DNA from: JACOWB01 sp964373665
Lineage (GTDB): Archaea; Aenigmatarchaeota; Aenigmatarchaeia; CG10238-14; SCSR01
Direction of reading: 5' to 3'
Length of the DNA: 23,290 nt
NCBI GenBank assembly: GCA_964373665.1
Contig: CAYJVM010000014.1
Span: forward strand, 1 to 23,290
The notes under the pieces are model-generated. The model did no database searches. It saw nothing but the letters and a program-made list of their open reading frames with translations, and was not told the origin of the DNA. Below, piece after piece: positions 20,560 to 23,290 of the stretch. The translations under genes were made by a program, and so were the position numbers. Numbering within the stretch: position 1 is the stretch's first letter; every line of letters starts with the position of its first letter.

Positions 20560-22290
20560 ATGCTAGAACCCTACTTTGTAGTGTCGCCTGCTAAAGGAAA
20601 AACATTGGCTGATAGCACGATAGAACACGAACACTATTCTTCTTCTCCCGACGGATACAAGCCCGGCAAAACTAAATACATCATCGTCACAGGAAGCGTG
20701 ATGTCTGGCGTCGGCAAAGGCACATTTTCAGGCGCCATGACCACGTTGTTGAGCTGCCACGGCCTTAATGTGTCTCCTGTAAAGTTCGACGGCTATCTGA
20801 ATTACGACAGCGGCACTATGAATCCGTTCCGGCACGGCGAAGTTTTTGTGTTGGATGACGGGACCGAATGCGACCTTGATTTGGGTTCGTACGAGAGGGC
20901 TTTGCACAGAAACATGACAAAGGACAACTACCTGACAGGAGGGAAGATATTCAAAATAATAATAGACAAGGAAAGGGCAGGCAAATATCTTGGACGGGAT
21001 GTCATGTTCATTCCGCACGTGACGGGCGAAATAAAGCACTTTCTGCGCGAGCTTGCTATGAAATCAAATGCGGACATTGTTCTTGTGGAAGTTGGAGGCA
21101 CGGTCGGGGACTTGGAGAACAACTATTTCGTGGAAGCAATGCGCGAACTCCGCTATGAGGAAGGCAAGGACAACGTAATGTTCGTTAATGTCACTTATGT
21201 GATTGAGCCTGGTTCGCTGAACGAGTACAAGAGCAAGGCTGCCCAAATCGGCCTCAGGCAGATGATGGCTCTGGGAGTCCAACCGGACATGATAATATGC
21301 AGGTCACAGAATCCAGTCCCAAACTCCATCAAGGAAAAGATAAGCGTCTTCGGCAACGTTCCCATGAACCGCGTTTACAATCTTTACAATTTCACAAACA
21401 TCTATGAGATACCGATAATTCTCCGCGACTTGGGGTTGGACAAGGAAACATTCTCCACACTTAAAATCTCTCCGAAGAAAAACGGCAATGATCTCCTGAA
21501 TTTCAAGAACTGGGAAAGCTTTGTAGGCAAGGTGAAGAAAGCGCAGAAGCAAGTCACAATAGGCATAGTCGGCAAGTACACGAATGTGCACGATTCTTAT
21601 CTCAGCATACTTAAATCACTCGAGCACGCCGCTCCTTATCACGGAGTTAATGTGAAGATAAAGTGGATAGAGGCCACTTCCATTGAAGACGGGAAAGTAA
21701 GCGTCGAAAAGGCTTTATCTGGCGTTGATGGAGTAATTGTTCCCGGCGGCTTTGGTAAAAGAGGCATTGAGGGCAAGATCAAAGCTATTGAATATGTTAG
21801 GAAGAAAAATATTCCTTATTTGGGTCTGTGCTATGGTATGCAATTGGCAGTAGTTGAATTTGCAAGGAACGTTTGCGGATTAAAAACAGCGCATACGACC
21901 GAAGTAGACCCCAATACAACATGTCCCATCATCGACATCATACCCGAGCAGAAAGACAGGCTGGAGAAATCTGAAATGGGCGGGACGATGAGACTTGGCA
22001 GCTATCCGGCAAAGTTGAAACAAGGGTCCTTGGTGAGGAAGCTTTATGGCAAAGATGTTATTTCGGAAAGGCATCGGCACAGGTGGGAAGTGCAAAACAG
22101 CTATAGGGAAACTCTTGAGAAAAACGGAATGATAATGTCCGGAATCTATGAAAAGAGAAATTTGGTCGAGTTCATTGAAATTCCGAAAAACAAGTTCTTT
22201 CTTGCCACTCAGGCGCACGGTGAATTCACATCCAGACCGTTGACGCCGAATCCGTTGTTCATAGGCTTTGTACAGGCTTGTGTGAAATGA
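20560..22290 (+). CDS. pyrG: CTP synthase (glutamine hydrolysing) with N-terminal extension
   Basis: The 576-residue protein has the synthase domain (KYIIVTGSVMSGVGKGTFSG, P-loop Lys53, then GTMNPFRHGEVFVLDDG and DLDLGSYERAL) and a class I glutamine amidotransferase domain (GVIVPGGFGKRG; nucleophile Cys424 in GLCYGMQ; His553 and Glu555 in QAHGEF; ERHRHRWEVQN). It makes CTP from UTP, ATP and glutamine. About 37 residues precede the usual KYIFVTGG start, and no internal ATG lies before the P-loop, so the extension is genuine or the start is non-AUG. Changes from the common sequence include KFDGYLNYDSGTMN for KIDPYLNxDPGTM and HGE for HPE. The catalytic residues are kept. Confidence 0.97.
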   Translation: MLEPYFVVSPAKGKTLADSTIEHEHYSSSPDGYKPGKTKYIIVTGSVMSGVGKGTFSGAMTTLLSCHGLNVSPVKFDGYLNYDSGTMNPFRHGEVFVLDDGTECDLDLGSYERALHRNMTKDNYLTGGKIFKIIIDKERAGKYLGRDVMFIPHVTGEIKHFLRELAMKSNADIVLVEVGGTVGDLENNYFVEAMRELRYEEGKDNVMFVNVTYVIEPGSLNEYKSKAAQIGLRQMMALGVQPDMIICRSQNPVPNSIKEKISVFGNVPMNRVYNLYNFTNIYEIPIILRDLGLDKETFSTLKISPKKNGNDLLNFKNWESFVGKVKKAQKQVTIGIVGKYTNVHDSYLSILKSLEHAAPYHGVNVKIKWIEATSIEDGKVSVEKALSGVDGVIVPGGFGKRGIEGKIKAIEYVRKKNIPYLGLCYGMQLAVVEFARNVCGLKTAHTTEVDPNTTCPIIDIIPEQKDRLEKSEMGGTMRLGSYPAKLKQGSLVRKLYGKDVISERHRHRWEVQNSYRETLEKNGMIMSGIYEKRNLVEFIEIPKNKFFLATQAHGEFTSRPLTPNPLFIGFVQACVK

Positions 22291-22331
22291 CTGAAGTCCG
22301 CAAATAAATTAACAAGAAAGCAATATATACT

Positions 22332-22460
22332 ATGGTGATTCTGAAACAGAGGTTCCACAAGGTAAAGCAGGGTCTCAAGAACTTCAGGGCTGTCTGGGAG
22401 AAAACTAACATGAACAAATACTGGAAACGTTTGAAGATAGATAAAAAGTCGAAATATTAA
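22332..22460 (+). CDS. Possible 42-residue basic protein
   Basis: An ATG-started frame encodes MVILKQRFHKVKQGLKNFRA and then a second basic helix with VWEKTNMNKYWKRLK. It has many Lys/Arg residues and two Trp, as in small ribosome- or nucleic-acid-associated proteins. It lies 41 bases after CTP synthase. AATATATA ends only a few bases before the ATG, too close for a promoter of this start, so it may be translated from the CTP synthase transcript. No family is recognised, and coding is uncertain at this length. Confidence 0.45.
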   Translation: MVILKQRFHKVKQGLKNFRAVWEKTNMNKYWKRLKIDKKSKY

Positions 22461-22466
22461 AATATG

Positions 22467-23210
22467 TTAAAGGGCTATTCCAGCAGTGCCACATGGACCA
22501 GTTGATTGTTTCGGCCCTTCTCTTCCTGAAAGAACCAAGTTTCGACCGTCATAAGAGAACCAATCAGTAAGCGAATCTGTTTTGCATTGGGACCCTTGTC
22601 TCTCAACGTTCAGGAATTTAAGGGCAAAAAAATCGTCTCCAAAGTTATATGAGACATAGTAATAATCTGTGTTAAGCGGGTAATCGAGAATTCTTCTGTT
22701 TCCTTTCCCATCAAACGCTAGCATTTTCTTTCGAGATCTTGCCCAGTCAAGCTCTTCTATCGCGACATCAGGCATGCCGTCTCTTGTATAGTCGTACTCA
22801 TCCATAACGTTCCAATAATCGCTATTGTTGCCCGGAGCCTTAGCTCTTGCATTTCCGGTATGTTTTTTAAGTGCGCGCAAAATTTGTGGCAAATAATCAT
22901 CTGGAACAGGTGCCATATAGTCTATGCTTTCATTATACTTGCCTTCTCTCAGCATCTTTCCTGTTGCACCGTCAACCAGCTTGAAAAACACCATCTTTTC
23001 CTTGTCACTACCTTGGTAAGCAATGTCTGGAATCCCGTCGCCGGTAGCATCTCCTATGAATACCAAGTACGAGCCGTCTCTGGGTGCTGTATCCCTGATT
23101 ACTTCATCTATACTCTTGTTGTCAGCGTAAGTAGGAGAAGCTATAGTAAGAGACATGGCAAAAGCCGTCAGGGTTCTTGCAGCGCTTTTGACGTATCTAG
23201 ATATACTCAC
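22467..23210 (-). CDS. Secreted protein with two Asp-rich FG-GAP/EF-hand-like loops
   Basis: The 247-residue product starts at GTG. Residues 1-29 form a signal peptide: a basic start, a hydrophobic AFAMSLTIASP core and a TYA cleavage site before Asp30. The mature part has two calcium-loop-like segments, GDATGDGIPDIAYQG (53-67) and DYTRDGMPDVAIEE (about 140-153), like those of FG-GAP/dockerin-type proteins. Two cysteines near the C-terminus (SQCKTD and GPCGT) may form a disulfide. It is probably an extracellular calcium-binding protein of unknown role. CTTATAATTTAT at about 23226-23237 is well spaced as its TATA box. Confidence 0.78.
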   Translation of the reverse strand: MSISRYVKSAARTLTAFAMSLTIASPTYADNKSIDEVIRDTAPRDGSYLVFIGDATGDGIPDIAYQGSDKEKMVFFKLVDGATGKMLREGKYNESIDYMAPVPDDYLPQILRALKKHTGNARAKAPGNNSDYWNVMDEYDYTRDGMPDVAIEELDWARSRKKMLAFDGKGNRRILDYPLNTDYYYVSYNFGDDFFALKFLNVERQGSQCKTDSLTDWFSYDGRNLVLSGREGPKQSTGPCGTAGIAL

Positions 23211-23225
23211 AATAATAATAAGCTG

Positions 23226-23237
23226 ATAAATTATAAG
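23226..23237 (-). promoter_or_regulatory. TATA box of the secreted-protein gene
   Basis: CTTATAATTTAT on the minus strand is centred about 21 bases from the GTG start at 23210. This supports the GTG, which keeps the signal peptide, over a downstream ATG that would remove half of it. The remaining bases to 23290 show nothing else. Confidence 0.5.
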
Positions 23238-23290
23238 GTGATTATAATCCTACTGCCCCTTGATATCACAGGGCAACAAATATGTATTCA

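Noticed and set aside
1..23290. tRNA genes and CRISPR arrays
   Set aside because: GTTCGAATC-like stretches (e.g. near 19313) lie inside coding sequence without a cloverleaf. No regularly spaced repeats occur; the three rRNA-tail copies are spaced 1685 and 549 bases apart and carry genes between them.

Overview
The window reads as a piece of an archaeal chromosome. Evidence: the 3' end of an archaeal-type 23S rRNA gene, an archaeal histone, TFB, aIF5A with its hypusine-site loop, a Nob1-type PIN/zinc-ribbon nuclease, an archaeal-type YchF GTPase, and many TATA boxes about 22-27 nt upstream of start codons (leaderless genes). Compact genes and many unassignable proteins suggest a small-genome DPANN-like lineage; that placement is inference.

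Region 1 (1-2567) is the 23S rRNA tail followed by an accessory zone. The last bases of the 23S gene plus its 3' flank, ending in a hairpin with a U-run, occur three times (263-333, 1955-2017, 2497-2567). The two intervals between copies hold (A) a hairpin-rich non-coding stretch, a four-helix membrane protein and a DUF4258-like/MqsA-AbrB-like toxin-antitoxin pair, and (B) a hicB-hicA pair with its own promoter. Stop codons of TA genes from both sides lie inside the middle copy. This looks like cassette insertion at an rRNA 3' end that regenerates the end sequence each time.

Region 2 (2569-10085) is mostly housekeeping: a GT-C-like membrane protein and a GT4-like glycosyltransferase (divergent), aIF5A, a DUF2238/YjdF-like membrane protein, histone, Nob1, TFB with a coupled small gene, and a PduO-type cobalamin adenosyltransferase with a small membrane protein.

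Region 3 (10087-18462) is the main unknown block. It holds a sugar-isomerase-like TIM barrel, two tandem single-chain nucleotidyltransferase-HEPN proteins (one with an intact RX4H motif, one with R replaced by W), a 608-residue protein with TIM-barrel-like motifs, a 592-residue protein of unknown family, a 60-residue two-helix membrane protein, and divergently two paralogous ~170-residue proteins followed by a membrane/coiled-coil protein. It may be an undescribed multi-gene system.

Region 4 (18522-23290) holds a dimeric alpha/beta-barrel-like protein, YchF, an unknown small protein, CTP synthase with an N-terminal extension, a possible 42-residue basic protein, and a secreted protein with two aspartate-rich FG-GAP/EF-hand-like loops. 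No tRNA, CRISPR array, transposase or integrase gene was recognised.
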